NCBI GenBank assembly: GCA_016713365.1
Contig: JADJPG010000023.1
Location: 41,140 to 105,139 of the forward strand
Source: Verrucomicrobiota bacterium
GTDB taxonomy: Bacteria > Verrucomicrobiota > Verrucomicrobiia > Limisphaerales > JADJPG01
Length of the DNA: 64,000 nucleotides
Reading direction: 5' to 3'
The first letter of the stretch is position 1. Each line of letters opens with the position of its first letter. The notes under the pieces are model-generated. The model ran no database searches. It was not told the origin of the DNA and saw only the letters and a list, made by a program, of their open reading frames with translations. This document shows, piece by piece, positions 1 through 10,883 of the stretch. Both the position numbers and the translations under genes were made by a program.

Positions 1-23
1 CGTAAGTAGAATGCCCAAGCAAC

Positions 24-3000
24 GTGGATAAACCTGCACCAGCCGCCTGTTCCGAATGCGGTCTGCCGCTGCCATCGAGCGCTGGCGGTGGGGCGTGCCC
101 GCGTTGTTCGCTGCGGCTGGCGCTGTCGCCGGAGGCGTTGACGCCCCTTGAAGCAAAGCGCCCGATGCCGCCCGGTCTCAAGTCCCGCTTCTTCGGTGAC
201 TACGAAATTCTCAGCGAGATCGCGCGCGGCGGCATGGGCGTGGTCTATCGTGCGCGCCAACTCGGCCTGAACCGGCTTGTCGCACTGAAGATGATTCAGT
301 CGCATCATCTCCTGTCAGATGAAGCACGACTGCGCTTCCGCGTGGAGATCGAAGCGGTCGCGCAGTTGCATCATCCTCACATCGTCTCGCTCTACGAAAG
401 TGGCGAACATGATGGCGCGCACTATTTCACGATGAGCTTGGTCGACGGCGGCGATCTGGCCGCGGACCTCAAGCGAGAACGCCCGCTCCGTCAACGCATC
501 GTGATGCTCGTCAAAGTCTGCCGCGCCGTCCACTACGCTCACCAGCGCGGCATCCTGCATCGCGATCTCAAGCCTTCGAACATTCTCGTGGATGACCAGG
601 GCGAACCGCATGTCGCCGACTTCGGCCTCGCCAAATCCCTCGATCAGGAAACCGGTTTCACCTTCACGTCCTCTGTGCTCGGTTCGCCGAACTACATGGC
701 GCCCGAGCAGGCGTCCGGCAAGACTCGCCAGCTCACCACCGCGGTCGATGTGTATGGGCTGGGGGCGATTCTCTACCATCTGCTCGCCGGACGGACTCCG
801 TTTCAAGCCGCCAGTCCGATCGAAACGCTGCGGCAGGTGCTGGATCGCGATGCTCCGCCGCCCGGCTCGTCAATGCCCGGCGCCGACAACGAACTTGAAA
901 CCATCGCGCTCAAATGTCTTCGCAAGGAACCCGCCGCGCGTTACAGCTCGGCCGAGGAACTGGCGCAGGATTTGGAGCGCTGGCTCGCCGGCATCCCCAT
1001 TCTCGCGCGGCCACTCGGTCCAATTGCCACTGCATGGCGCTGGTGCCAGCGGCATCCGATGGCCACCGTGCTCGCGTCCGCGCTCACCATGGCGCTGATG
1101 ATCATTGTGGTGGGAACGGCCTTCGGCATCGTGCGCATCCAGTCCGCCAACGAACGGACGGAGGCGTTCATGACGCGGATGCAAATCCAGAAGGCGGAAG
1201 ACTTGTTCACCGACGGCGAGACTTCCAAGGGCCTTGCCATGCTTGCTTATGTGCTCCGCAAGGAACCCGCCCATGCTCCCGCCACGCTGCGGTTGCTCTC
1301 CGCCCTGCAACACCGCGCCTATGCGCTTCCGGTTTTTCCACCCGTCTCCCAACGCTCGCCGCTGGCGGCATTCACCACCCTGGCAGAAGGACGCGAATTG
1401 TTCACCCTGACGCAGGACGGCGAAGCCCGGCGTTGGAGTCTCGCCTCCGGGAAAGCGATCGGCTCCGTGCTCAACCTGAATCGGCCCATCAAATTCGCCA
1501 CCGTAACAGACGACGCGCAGAAGATGTTCATCGGATTTCGCGACGGCGTCGCGCAACTTCACTCGGGCCCGGCGTTGGACACGGTTCACCAACTGTCCGT
1601 GCTGCCCGACGGGATTGTGGCGGCAACGTTCAGTCCTTCCGGAAAAATGGCCGCCGCTGCTTCCGTCCAACTGGCACCGTCCTTCCAAGCAGGGGTGGGA
1701 ATATGGAGCACCGCCACCGGACAGGCTTTGACCGAGATGCACCTGCACCAACTGCTGGTGACGGATATTGAATTCACGCGCGACGAACAGCATCTCGTCA
1801 CGGTCTGCGCTGACGGCAAGATTCGTTTCTGGCCCGTGTCGGGAACCGGCAATGCGCCATCATTGGTCCTGACGCAACCAGCTTGTCTGACCCTGTGCTT
1901 TGATCAATCTGGCCGCTGGATGGCTGTCGGAGAATACGAGGGTGGGATCAAAGTTTGGGACATGAAGGATCTGTCTCAGCCGAAATGGTCTTTCCAACAC
2001 GCGCGACGGATCAATGACCTGTGCTTCAGCGCGGATGCAGGCCTCCTCCTCTCCGCATCCGTTGATGACACAGCGCAAGTATGGAACCTCGCCACGGGTG
2101 CGCCTCACGCGCCCGCGCTGCGCCACGGCAACATCGTCAACTCCGCGCGCTTCAGTCCGGATGAACGCCACGTCGTCACCGCCTCCAACGACAACACAAC
2201 GCGCCTGTGGGATACCGCGACCGGACTGCCTTTGACCGAGGAATTGCCTCACGAGAACGCTTTGCTTCTCGCGACCTTTACCCCCGACAGCCAGCGAGTC
2301 CTGACCGTCAGCTTCGGCGGGGCGTTCGGCGTTTGGGAACTACGGGAGCCGTTCCATCCCACACTGCGCGTGAATCACACCAGCTTCGTCTCCCAAGTTC
2401 AGTTCAGTCCCGACGGGAGAAAACTGGTTTCAGGATCCTTCGATGGCGAAGTCCGCATCACCGACGTGCGAACTGGAGGGCTGCTGCGTCAACTCCATCG
2501 AGATGGCCCGGTACAGCCGGTGGCCTTCAGCCCGGATGGACGACTGATTGCCGTGGGAAGCTCGGATCGCGCCGCACAACTGTTCGACGCCACCAGTGGC
2601 GAACCGCTCTCACCGCCGCTCCGTCACAATTATGCGGTCGAGAAACTGGAGTTCGACCGCACGGGCACCCGGCTCCTCGTGACCGCTGAGGTTCAGGCGC
2701 AAGTCTGGGACACGGTCCATGGACGCCAGGTCGGCGCATCGATTTCGCATCGCGACATGATCCGAACCGCACAATTCAGTCCCGACGGTCAATTGATCGT
2801 CACCGCGTCACGGGATCGCACGATTGGGTTGTGGGCGGCGGGCACCGGAGAACCTGTTGGTCCGCCATTGCGTGACGAGGAACTGGCGACATCCGTGCAA
2901 TTCAGTCCCGACGGAAAAAGCATCCTCGTGGCTGGACGGGCTCACGAAGCGTTTGTCATCTCCATCGCCACACGTCAGGAAATCGGAGCGCGAATGCGAC

Positions 3001-3545
3001 ACCAAGGCAGCGTGTCCCACGCGACGTTCAGCCGGGATGGCACACGCATCGTCACCGCCTCCGAGGATCAAACCGCCAAAGTCTGGGCGCCCGACTTGCC
3101 GAACCCGCTGCTTCACAGCCTTCCGCATCGCGCCCGCGTCAGCTTCGCGGAGTTCAGCGCTGATGGCCGGACGATTCTCACTCTCTCCTCGGACGGAACG
3201 GTGCGTTTGTGGGACACGGCCAGCGGACATCTCATCGCCGACTCCATCCGGCTTCCGGGCGCCACCTTCGCCTGCCTCAGTCCCGACAGCCGACACATCG
3301 CCATCGGCGCGGCGGACGGCACCGTGTTAATCCGCACGGTCCCCGATTGGCCGGGCACCGAGACGGATTGGTTGATTACCCTGGCGGAAAAAGTCGCCCG
3401 CCAACGCTTTCAGCCACCCGATCGCTTCGATCCCATGCCTCAGGAATCACAAGCTCCGATCCATTCGTCCCGGAACACAAACCTCAGAAACTCTTTGAAA
3501 GAATCAATGGATCAGTGGTTCCAAAGTTCGTTGAAACGCTTTTGA
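24..3545 (+). CDS. Ser/Thr protein kinase with C-terminal WD40 propeller
   Basis: A 1173-residue membrane-anchored Hanks-type kinase. A short N-terminal zinc-ribbon-like stretch has two CxxC pairs (Cys9/12 and 25/28). The kinase domain runs from about 58 to 325: glycine loop GGMGVVY near 69, Lys89 in ALKM, HRDLKPSN with Asp181, DFG Asp199 and an APEQ segment near 227. All catalytic residues are present, so it should be active. One hydrophobic segment (about 346-371) is the likely membrane anchor. Roughly fourteen WD40 repeats (FSPDG...LWD pattern) fill residues 440-1120, enough for two propellers that would bind partners or sense signals. The GTG start is forced: an in-frame TAA lies at 3-5 and no other start precedes it. 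The gene stands alone on the plus strand; the substrate is unknown. Confidence 0.93.
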   Translation: MDKPAPAACSECGLPLPSSAGGGACPRCSLRLALSPEALTPLEAKRPMPPGLKSRFFGDYEILSEIARGGMGVVYRARQLGLNRLVALKMIQSHHLLSDEARLRFRVEIEAVAQLHHPHIVSLYESGEHDGAHYFTMSLVDGGDLAADLKRERPLRQRIVMLVKVCRAVHYAHQRGILHRDLKPSNILVDDQGEPHVADFGLAKSLDQETGFTFTSSVLGSPNYMAPEQASGKTRQLTTAVDVYGLGAILYHLLAGRTPFQAASPIETLRQVLDRDAPPPGSSMPGADNELETIALKCLRKEPAARYSSAEELAQDLERWLAGIPILARPLGPIATAWRWCQRHPMATVLASALTMALMIIVVGTAFGIVRIQSANERTEAFMTRMQIQKAEDLFTDGETSKGLAMLAYVLRKEPAHAPATLRLLSALQHRAYALPVFPPVSQRSPLAAFTTLAEGRELFTLTQDGEARRWSLASGKAIGSVLNLNRPIKFATVTDDAQKMFIGFRDGVAQLHSGPALDTVHQLSVLPDGIVAATFSPSGKMAAAASVQLAPSFQAGVGIWSTATGQALTEMHLHQLLVTDIEFTRDEQHLVTVCADGKIRFWPVSGTGNAPSLVLTQPACLTLCFDQSGRWMAVGEYEGGIKVWDMKDLSQPKWSFQHARRINDLCFSADAGLLLSASVDDTAQVWNLATGAPHAPALRHGNIVNSARFSPDERHVVTASNDNTTRLWDTATGLPLTEELPHENALLLATFTPDSQRVLTVSFGGAFGVWELREPFHPTLRVNHTSFVSQVQFSPDGRKLVSGSFDGEVRITDVRTGGLLRQLHRDGPVQPVAFSPDGRLIAVGSSDRAAQLFDATSGEPLSPPLRHNYAVEKLEFDRTGTRLLVTAEVQAQVWDTVHGRQVGASISHRDMIRTAQFSPDGQLIVTASRDRTIGLWAAGTGEPVGPPLRDEELATSVQFSPDGKSILVAGRAHEAFVISIATRQEIGARMRHQGSVSHATFSRDGTRIVTASEDQTAKVWAPDLPNPLLHSLPHRARVSFAEFSADGRTILTLSSDGTVRLWDTASGHLIADSIRLPGATFACLSPDSRHIAIGAADGTVLIRTVPDWPGTETDWLITLAEKVARQRFQPPDRFDPMPQESQAPIHSSRNTNLRNSLKESMDQWFQSSLKRF

Positions 3546-3655
3546 ACCGCTGAGACGGAAATGCCTCGTGCGCCGTCAACAATCATCCCCCCCTGCCACG
3601 GAGACGGATCGTTGGAGACCGTCGAACTTCCGTGAGCACCGATCGCAACTTCCAC

Positions 3656-4954
3656 CTACGTGGCGGTTTTCCTCAAAGCCTGTGTGAAGCGTTCAACGAA
3701 CTCGTCGATGGCCGCGTCGTCGTGCGCGAGTGAGAGGTAGAGTTTGGTGCCCATCGGATTGAGGAAGACGCCGGAGCGAAGCAATTCGAGCATGATCGCC
3801 CGGCCGCGTTTCCGATCCGATGCGAGCCATGATTGCTGGTCGGTCACCGGAGATGCGGAGAACGCGACCTGAGCAATCGGACCGTCGCCAAGGACTTGCG
3901 CCGTTTCGCCGGAGGAAGCCAGCGCGGCGCTCATGCTCCGGCGCAGTCGCGCGCCAGCGGCGTGGAGGCTGGGATAGACGCCGGGTTGACTGAGCACGTG
4001 GAGCGTCGCAAGCGCGGCGGCGCAGGACACAGGATTACCCCCAGTGGTCGAAGCGGACCAGACGTACGCGGGACCAGGAAGGCGATGTTCGTTCACCACT
4101 TCCATCAGTGCGGCACGACCAGCGTATGCTCCGAGCGGAAATCCCCCGCCCAGTGCCTTCCCATAGGCGACAAGGTCGGGAATGACACCGTAATATTCCT
4201 GCGCACCGCCCAGCGCGAAGCGGAAGCCCGTCACCACCTCGTCAAAGATCAGCACGACACCATGGCGTTGCGTCACGGCCCGAACTCCCGCGAGGAATCC
4301 GGGCGCGGGCACCAGGCATCGATGGAACGGCTCGACGATCACTCCAGCGAGTTCATGCGCATGTTCGCCAATGATTCTCTCAGTTGCGGCAAGGTCGTTG
4401 AACGGAGCAATGAGAACATCGGTCTCGACCCACGCCGCGCCGGCGCCGGAAGGATCGGACTGCGGCAATCGGCTGGGCCGACCATTGAGCATGCTGGTCA
4501 CGCCAACGGGATGCTGTCCGTGATAAGCGCCCTCGAACTTCAACACTTTCGGCCGGCCAGTAGCAGCCTGCGCCACGCGGAGGCAGAGCATCGTGGCTTC
4601 GGTGCCGGAAGCCACGAAACGCACGCGTTCGGCGCACGGGCTGATTGCCTGCAGGCGTTCAGCGAGTTCGACGGAGCGCGTGTTCACCGCCGCGAAGTTC
4701 GCGCCTTGCGAGGCTTGTCGAGTGGCGGCTTCGAGAACTTTCGGATGCGCATGGCCAACTAGTGCCGCGCCCCACGCCATCGTCATGTCGAGGAATTCCC
4801 GACCGTCCGCATCCCACACGCGACAGCCAAGCCCGCGATCGAGAACGGTGACGAGTTCCGGCGGCAGGCCGAACTCACCATTCGATCCCGCGGGAAATAA
4901 ATCCAAGGCACGTTCGCGCCAGGCACAATCAGGAGTGGGCGATGACGTCGTCAT
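3656..4954 (-). CDS. class III aminotransferase, glutamate-1-semialdehyde aminomutase-like
   Basis: A PLP-dependent fold-type I enzyme of about 432 residues. Visible landmarks are the SGTEATM cofactor-binding loop, the FDEVVTGFR aspartate segment that contacts the pyridine nitrogen, and YGKALGGG with the Schiff-base lysine. Overall it resembles glutamate-1-semialdehyde 2,1-aminomutase and related class III transaminases, but the family holds many specificities and the substrate cannot be read from sequence. I chose the start at 4954 because the longer open frame (to 5026) would overlap the end of the upstream phosphodiesterase by 32 bases and its extra N-terminus is not aminotransferase-like. 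It lies 40 bases downstream of that gene on the same strand, so they may be co-transcribed. Confidence 0.88.
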   Translation of the reverse strand: MTTSSPTPDCAWRERALDLFPAGSNGEFGLPPELVTVLDRGLGCRVWDADGREFLDMTMAWGAALVGHAHPKVLEAATRQASQGANFAAVNTRSVELAERLQAISPCAERVRFVASGTEATMLCLRVAQAATGRPKVLKFEGAYHGQHPVGVTSMLNGRPSRLPQSDPSGAGAAWVETDVLIAPFNDLAATERIIGEHAHELAGVIVEPFHRCLVPAPGFLAGVRAVTQRHGVVLIFDEVVTGFRFALGGAQEYYGVIPDLVAYGKALGGGFPLGAYAGRAALMEVVNEHRLPGPAYVWSASTTGGNPVSCAAALATLHVLSQPGVYPSLHAAGARLRRSMSAALASSGETAQVLGDGPIAQVAFSASPVTDQQSWLASDRKRGRAIMLELLRSGVFLNPMGTKLYLSLAHDDAAIDEFVERFTQALRKTAT

Positions 4955-4994
4955 ACGTTGAGAGTTCTCGCAGGAACTTTTCCACCCGGCAATG

Positions 4995-5945
4995 TCAGTC
5001 GGCTCGGGCGGGCGGCTTTGCAACATCGGCGAAGGCTTCCAAAACCGGCTTACCCACCCAGCACTCCGGCGCTTTGATGCCGAAGACGTGGGCGAGAGTG
5101 GGCGCGGTGTCGAAAGTGTTCACCGCAGAGTGAATCTCCAAGCCAGACCGCACGCCGGGGCCTTTGATGATCCACGGGATCTCGAGTTCCTCATTCGACG
5201 GACCGCCGTGCTTCATGCCCTTGCCGCCGTGGTCGGCCGTCACCAGCACGATCGTCTTCTCTGTGAGCCCCGAGTTTTCGAATGTGTCGAGAATCGCACC
5301 AATCAGGGAGTCGGTCAGCTCCACAGCCTTGTCGTATTGCACGCTGGTCCATCCAAAAGCATGGCCGGCGTGATCAACTCCATCGAAATGGATGAAGAGA
5401 AAGTGCGGCTTGTTCTGGCGAAGGTATTTGATGGCGGTGTCCGCGGTCTCAATGGCGTCCTTAACGTGCTTAAGGACATTCGGAGAGTTGGTTTCGAGCA
5501 AGCGCCCGAAATCTTTCCAGTCATGGAACACGCCGATTACTGCGTTGGTGCGCTGCTCGCGGAGCGCACCGAAAATAGTCGGGAAGATTCCACCTGATCC
5601 AACGGTGGTCGGCGCCCGATCAAACTTCCACGGCTGCCAGTCGTTGGAGGTGACGCCGTGAAATTCAGGCCCGGCGCCCATGATCATCGAAGCCCAGTTC
5701 GGACTGCTCGATGTAGGCATGACGGCGCGCGCGTTCAGCGTCGAAGCACCCTCCCGACGCAGCCGCGCGAGGTTCGGCGGATTCACGCGACGCACACCTT
5801 CTGAACCGAGGCCGTCCACGCCGATGACGACGACGTGGTTAACTCTGCTCAGGCCCGTGGCTGCGTGCAGCATGACTGATCCAAGGTGCAAGATAAGCAG
5901 TGTGCAGAGATGCACTGAGACGGCCCGAGCGGTTGAGGATTTCAT
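4995..5945 (-). CDS. secreted alkaline-phosphatase-superfamily phosphodiesterase
   Basis: About 316 residues, belonging to the type I phosphodiesterase/nucleotide pyrophosphatase group. After a signal peptide (MKSSTARAVS... to about residue 28) come VIGVDGLG with the first metal ligand, a TSSSPNWASM segment carrying the likely Ser/Thr nucleophile, HFDGVDHAGHAFG and VTADHGGKGMKHG, the paired Asp/His metal ligands of the superfamily. It should hydrolyse a phosphodiester or phosphomonoester in the periplasm or outside the cell; the substrate is not predictable. The open frame extends to 6206, but the upstream stretch is not protein-like, would run into the neighbouring LamG gene, and the signal peptide fixes the start at 5945. 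Confidence 0.88.
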   Translation of the reverse strand: MKSSTARAVSVHLCTLLILHLGSVMLHAATGLSRVNHVVVIGVDGLGSEGVRRVNPPNLARLRREGASTLNARAVMPTSSSPNWASMIMGAGPEFHGVTSNDWQPWKFDRAPTTVGSGGIFPTIFGALREQRTNAVIGVFHDWKDFGRLLETNSPNVLKHVKDAIETADTAIKYLRQNKPHFLFIHFDGVDHAGHAFGWTSVQYDKAVELTDSLIGAILDTFENSGLTEKTIVLVTADHGGKGMKHGGPSNEELEIPWIIKGPGVRSGLEIHSAVNTFDTAPTLAHVFGIKAPECWVGKPVLEAFADVAKPPARAD

Positions 5946-6058
5946 AGAGACATTCAAGATGCGGTTCACCGAAATGACGAGGCGGGTTTCAGCACAGCCC
6001 GTTCGGCTGTCGCCAAAACCCGCCGTCGTTTGAGTCATGGAACTGTTCAGCGCACGCT

Positions 6059-9000
6059 TCAGTTCGAGCGAATACGGAAGAATGCAGTGCCGCCACCGGT
6101 GGGCACGGTGGCGATGGTTTCTGAAATGGTGGTCACTTCCAACCACTCCGCATCTGTCAGTGCGGCTTTGCGTTCGACCTTGTAGGGCGCAGTGCCGCCA
6201 CTCCACGAGAGCGTTGTATTGCCGCCGCTGGTTGTCGCGCCAAGGATGTGCAGGATGAGATCCTTCCCGGCTGAACCTGCCGTGTAGAGCGCCGCAACTT
6301 CCTGCGGAGTCACCACGCGGCGGTAGAGCAACACATCATCCATCAAGGCATCAAGAGGAGCACCTTCGTAGCGACCGGAACCATCCTGGCCGATGTTGAT
6401 GGCGAACGTCGCAGGAGCATCATTGGTGAGTGTATCCACCGAGCCGGTGATTAGGAGTGGCGCGGTGTTGACCAGCGCGCCATCGACGTAGGTCGCGGTG
6501 TTCTGGCCACGCCAGAAGGTGCTGACGACGTGATGCCATCCGCCGACGAAGCTGGGGCCGGCCAGCGTGGCGTTCATGCGATTGCCGCTGCCGCGCGGCG
6601 TGCCGGTGACATTGATGCGGAGGTTGTTCGGCGATCCCTGGTCGGCGATGATCCAGCCGATGTTGCTCGAGCTGTCCCAGTCCTTGTTCGAGATGAAGGA
6701 CGGATCGGATCCGTGACTGACAACGTTGACCCAGAACATCACGGAGAAGTCGCCTTCACCAAACTGTAGGTCGGTCGGATAACCCAGGGTGGCGAAGTTG
6801 GCCGTGCTGAGATCGGACGAACTCGTCACGCGCAACGCCTGCCCGATCCGGCCGGGCTCGAAGGTCGGTGTTCCGCGGGGCGCGGCGTGATTGCCACGTC
6901 CGGAGTAATCACGGTAATCGCCGTTGAACTTGAGGTAGGCAACCAGATCCTCGTGGATCTGTCCGTCGAAGACGCGCAACCGGGCGGAAGTACTGGTGAT
7001 CGCCCCGGCGGCATTGTTGATGCGAACGGAGTAGTCACCTTCATCGCCGATCGACACATTGTTCAGCGTGAGACTAGAGGCGTTGGCGCCGGCGATGTTC
7101 ACGCCGTTCTTGAGCCATTGGTAAGTCAGCGGCGCCGTGCCGGCGGCACCGACCGTGAATGTCGCAAGGCCACCTGCACTGACCGTCACGCTGACAGGTT
7201 GCGTCGCTACACTCGGCGGAACAGCCAGTCCAGCGCTCGCAGTGGTCAAGTCGCTGTTGGTCAGACCGCGCAGATAGATTCCGACGGCTTCGCCCGGAGT
7301 GAGCGCACGACGCCAGATGCCGACGTCGTCGATGAGCGCGTTGGTAATGCCAACACTGTTGCCGTCGGTGTAACCGCCAGCACCGTCCTGACCGATGTTG
7401 GTGTCGAGCGGCGTGGAGAGGCCGCTCGTGTCGATGCTGGTGGGAGGATTTAGTCCGAACTGCAGGGATTGGGCTCCGACCTGAACACCATCCACGTAGG
7501 TGTAAGCGAAACCTCCACGAACGAATACCATGGCGATATGGCGCCAGGTATCGTTGCCAAACGTGCCACTGGCGCCGTCGAAATCACGGCGACCATTAGG
7601 CTCGGCCTCGCGATAATTCCATTGGAACTCGCCGCCGCCGTTGGCCGCTGCGACCCAACCGACGTTTCCGCCGCTGTTCCAGTTCTTATTGCCCATCAGC
7701 GCTGGATCGCCGCGCCAGGAGTTCGCCGGGAGCTTCGCCCAAAATGAGATGGAGAAGTCATTGGTATCCGCGAAGTTCAAATCAGCCGGTTTGCCGAGGG
7801 TAACATAGTTAAAGCTGGAGCCGTCCTGGGCGGAGGAAAATTGCAGCGCACCGGATCCAATCTTGCCAGCGACGATCGCCGGAGAGCCGACGGGCGTGCC
7901 GTGGTTGCCACGACCGGAGGAATCGGCGTTGTCGCCATCGAAACGGAGATGCGCGACGAGACCCTGGGTGATGTTGCCACTGCCGGGAGCATCGGAGACG
8001 ACCACCACGCGAGCGACAGCACTCGTCACCATGCCGAAGGAGTTGCTGGCGATGACGAAGTAGGAGCCGCCGTTGGCGAGTTGAAGGTTGCTGAGGACAT
8101 TGCTCCGGCTGGTGGCGCCGGTCTGTGGCGCTCCGTTGAAGTACCACTGATACGAGAGCGGCTGGCCTCCGCGAGCGGTCACGCTGAGCGAGGCGTCCCC
8201 CCCCACATCCGCCACCTGGGAGTGCGGGTTCGAGAGCAGTTGCGGCAGGGTGATGACGGTGAGTTGCGCAGGGCTGCTGGTGGTAGGGCCATCGGCATTG
8301 CTGACCACGACGCTGTAAAGACCCGCGTCTTCAGCAGTGGTGGATGCGATGGTGTAGCTGGCACCATTGGCACCAGGAACGTTGATCCCATTTTTGCGCC
8401 ATTGATAATTCAGCGTCCCAGCTCCAGTCGCGACGACGGTGAAGGTAGCCGGTGTGCCGGCATCGACCGTCAAGGCACCGGGCTGACCGCTGATCACCGG
8501 CGTGTTGATGCTGTAGAGACCAAAGTCATCGATCCCGAAGTACCAGCTGGCGGTGCCGGCTTGAAGAAAGCGGAAGCGAACTGCGGCGCTGTTGTCGGCT
8601 TTGGGAATGCGGACAATTTCAACCCGCTTGGATTCGAGGACATCGTCGTTAATCCGCGGGCTGATGTAGTTGCTGAGAGAAGCCCAGCGATCGGAGGTGA
8701 CACCGATGAAGTTGCCGTAGTTGGTTCCATAAGCCTGATTACCCTCGACGCGATTCATGGTGCCGAAGCCGTCGATTGAGCCGTCCGCAAAACGCACGAC
8801 ATCGGCGACAGCGCTCTGGCCGTCGATGCAGCAAGGAAGCATGTAAATGACGGGTTCCCAAGTGAGGCCGCCATCGACGGAGTATTCCGCGGCACCGATG
8901 TTGTCCTGATTTTGTTCGTAGGTGCTGTACCAGGCGACGAAGACGTTGCTCCGGCCCGTCATGTCATAGTCCGGTTAGAACGCGACCTGCACTTGATTCC

Positions 9001-10386
9001 CCGGACGCACATCGGATTCTGCATAGAGCAAGTTGCCGTGCGCGAGGCCATCGAGGAGCTGGCCATTGACGACGAATCGGAGGGATCTGACCGCGGCGGG
9101 CACTGTTGTCAGCACTCCCGAAAATGGTGTTCATGCGATTGCTGCTGATGACCACAAAGTCGAGATAGCTGTCGGAATCCGGGTTATCCAGATCGAGTCC
9201 GGATACGCCGGCAGAGGTGGCATTGGTCACCGTCCAGCCGAACGGCAAGGCGCCTTCGGGAGTGGTATCAAAGTCCTCAAAAACAATCGGCGCCGGCAGA
9301 GTGACGTTCTGGTAGTTGGCGATCTGGAAGGGCCAGGTGTTCGTTTTCGAACCAACAACACTGTCGACATACACGAGTGACAAGGAGTGGGCCGACAAGG
9401 GTTCGAGAATCCCCGGATAATCGTAGCTGATCGAGAAGCGATTGGCCGCGGGTCCAGCGACGGTGGCCGGCTGAAGTGCCCCATCGAAGTAGAGCTTGAT
9501 GGTATTGACGTTGATCGTGGTGTCGCCTTGATCCAGCACGACGCGGATCTCTGGCTTCGGTCCCACGCCTCCAGCTCCAATGGCGGGCGAACGGCTGAGA
9601 ACGAATGACGGGACGGCCGGAATGACCTCGGGAATTCCGTCCGCTGTCGCCGCACCCAGTGCCTGAACCTGGCCGGAAGACAACGCGAAATCACGCAACT
9701 GGATGCTGTTGACGTAGCCGGGAGCCGCATTGGTGTCTGGAAGTGACCAGAATCTGAGTGAAGGACGAAGGGCTGATGGCGAAACGGCTGTCGAACGGCT
9801 CCGGAATGGAGCGTGATCCCACTTCGAGCCCATCGATATACATGCGAATCGTCTGAGCGCTGCCGTGAACCGCGAAAGCGATGCGATGCCAAGTGTTGGG
9901 CTGAATGGAGCCGAAGAACGGTCCTTCTGCCGTGCCGATTCCGTTGCCGCTGCCAATGACAAGATCGGCCGTCGCGGTGATGATTCCATCGTCGGTCTGG
10001 ACGAGCGGTCGAACTCGGCCCGATGAGCTTGGCGGATATAGCACATCCAGAATCAGCGTGTAATCATTCACGAGCGAACCTCCGCCGTTACTGGCGGGCG
10101 TAGGCAGGTTGTAGCCCATGATACTGTTGGTCGCCGCCGGGAAGGACATCACTGCGGCAGTCACGCCGTTGATGTTCGGAATACCCAATGCCGTGGTCGT
10201 CCCGAACTGCGTCGCGGACTGCGCAGCCGCGTCGCGGTAGGTCATCGCTGGACCGACCGTTCCTGAGAGATCGGCGCTGTTAAAATTCCACAGACCGAAG
10301 GGCTGCGCCGAAGCTTGCGAAGCAGCACAAAGCAGCGCCGCAAACGCGAGCGCCGCCGTCCGTATATTGTCTTGAATCGATTTCAT
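6059..10386 (-). pseudogene. secreted LamG/Ig-repeat protein, broken by two frameshifts and a stop
   Basis: One gene of about 1,440 codons now lies in three pieces. It starts at 10386 (MKSIQDN, then a clear signal peptide ending ASA-Q) with a first LamG-like domain containing NTWHRIAF and MYIDGLEVG. Near 9738 an extra base shifts the frame: removing it joins ILVTS to DTNAAPGYVNS without loss. A second shift lies around 9101-9122, and an in-frame TAA follows at 8975-8977. The last piece (6059-8962 region, 967 codons) holds Ig-like domains (SYQWYFNG, TYQWLKNG) alternating with two further LamG domains (WRHIAMVF, WHHVVSTFW) and a short C-terminal domain ending FFRIRSN. Such proteins are exported and bind glycans or surfaces. 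Either a decaying gene or assembly error; the reading frame is otherwise intact. Confidence 0.82.
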
Positions 10387-10477
10387 GGGTTGCTGGTTTG
10401 GTTGGTTGTCGGGATTCTGAGAGGGGTCGGGGAGTTCCTCTGCGACGCGCAGGCCTCTACGCGCACGAGAAGACGAA

Positions 10478-10858
10478 CTATTTTGTGGCGCGATAATGCT
10501 GCAGCGCATCCTCGGCTTTCTTATCACCCTTCTCCGCAGCCTCCCGCGCCTTCTGCAGATAAGCTGCCATGGCACGTGCGGCGGTCGCGCGTTGCTCGTC
10601 GCTGATGTCTGGACGTTGGGACAGTTCCTGAAGGGACTCCAATACAACAACGGTTTCGTCGGCCTTCATGGCGGCAGTTGCATCCGTTGCCGTAGCCGCC
10701 ACCTCAGTGGCAGCACCCTTGAAGGCATCCTCGATGGCTTGAGGTGCCTGCTCGACTGGCATCGGCGCGAGAGACGTCGAACCTCTGTCACAACCGCAAA
10801 TTGCGAATCCAACGAAACAGCCAGCAAGCAAACTCATGCGATGGAAATTGCGATTCAT
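10478..10858 (-). CDS. small helical lipoprotein, function unknown
   Basis: A 126-residue protein starting MNRNFHRMSLLAGC with a hydrophobic signal and a Cys in ICGCD that can be lipid-modified. The mature part is Ala/Glu/Lys-rich and predicted helical, ending in a basic, charged stretch (KAREAAEKGDKKAEDALQ). I do not recognise a family. The open frame reaches 10915, but the export signal fits a start at 10858. It follows the prepilin-like gene by about 25 bases on the same strand and precedes the LamG gene, so the three may share a transcript and may all act at the cell surface. Confidence 0.62.
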   Translation of the reverse strand: MNRNFHRMSLLAGCFVGFAICGCDRGSTSLAPMPVEQAPQAIEDAFKGAATEVAATATDATAAMKADETVVVLESLQELSQRPDISDEQRATAARAMAAYLQKAREAAEKGDKKAEDALQHYRATK

Positions 10859-10883
10859 GACAGGTTGAGATTTAAGCGAGTTG

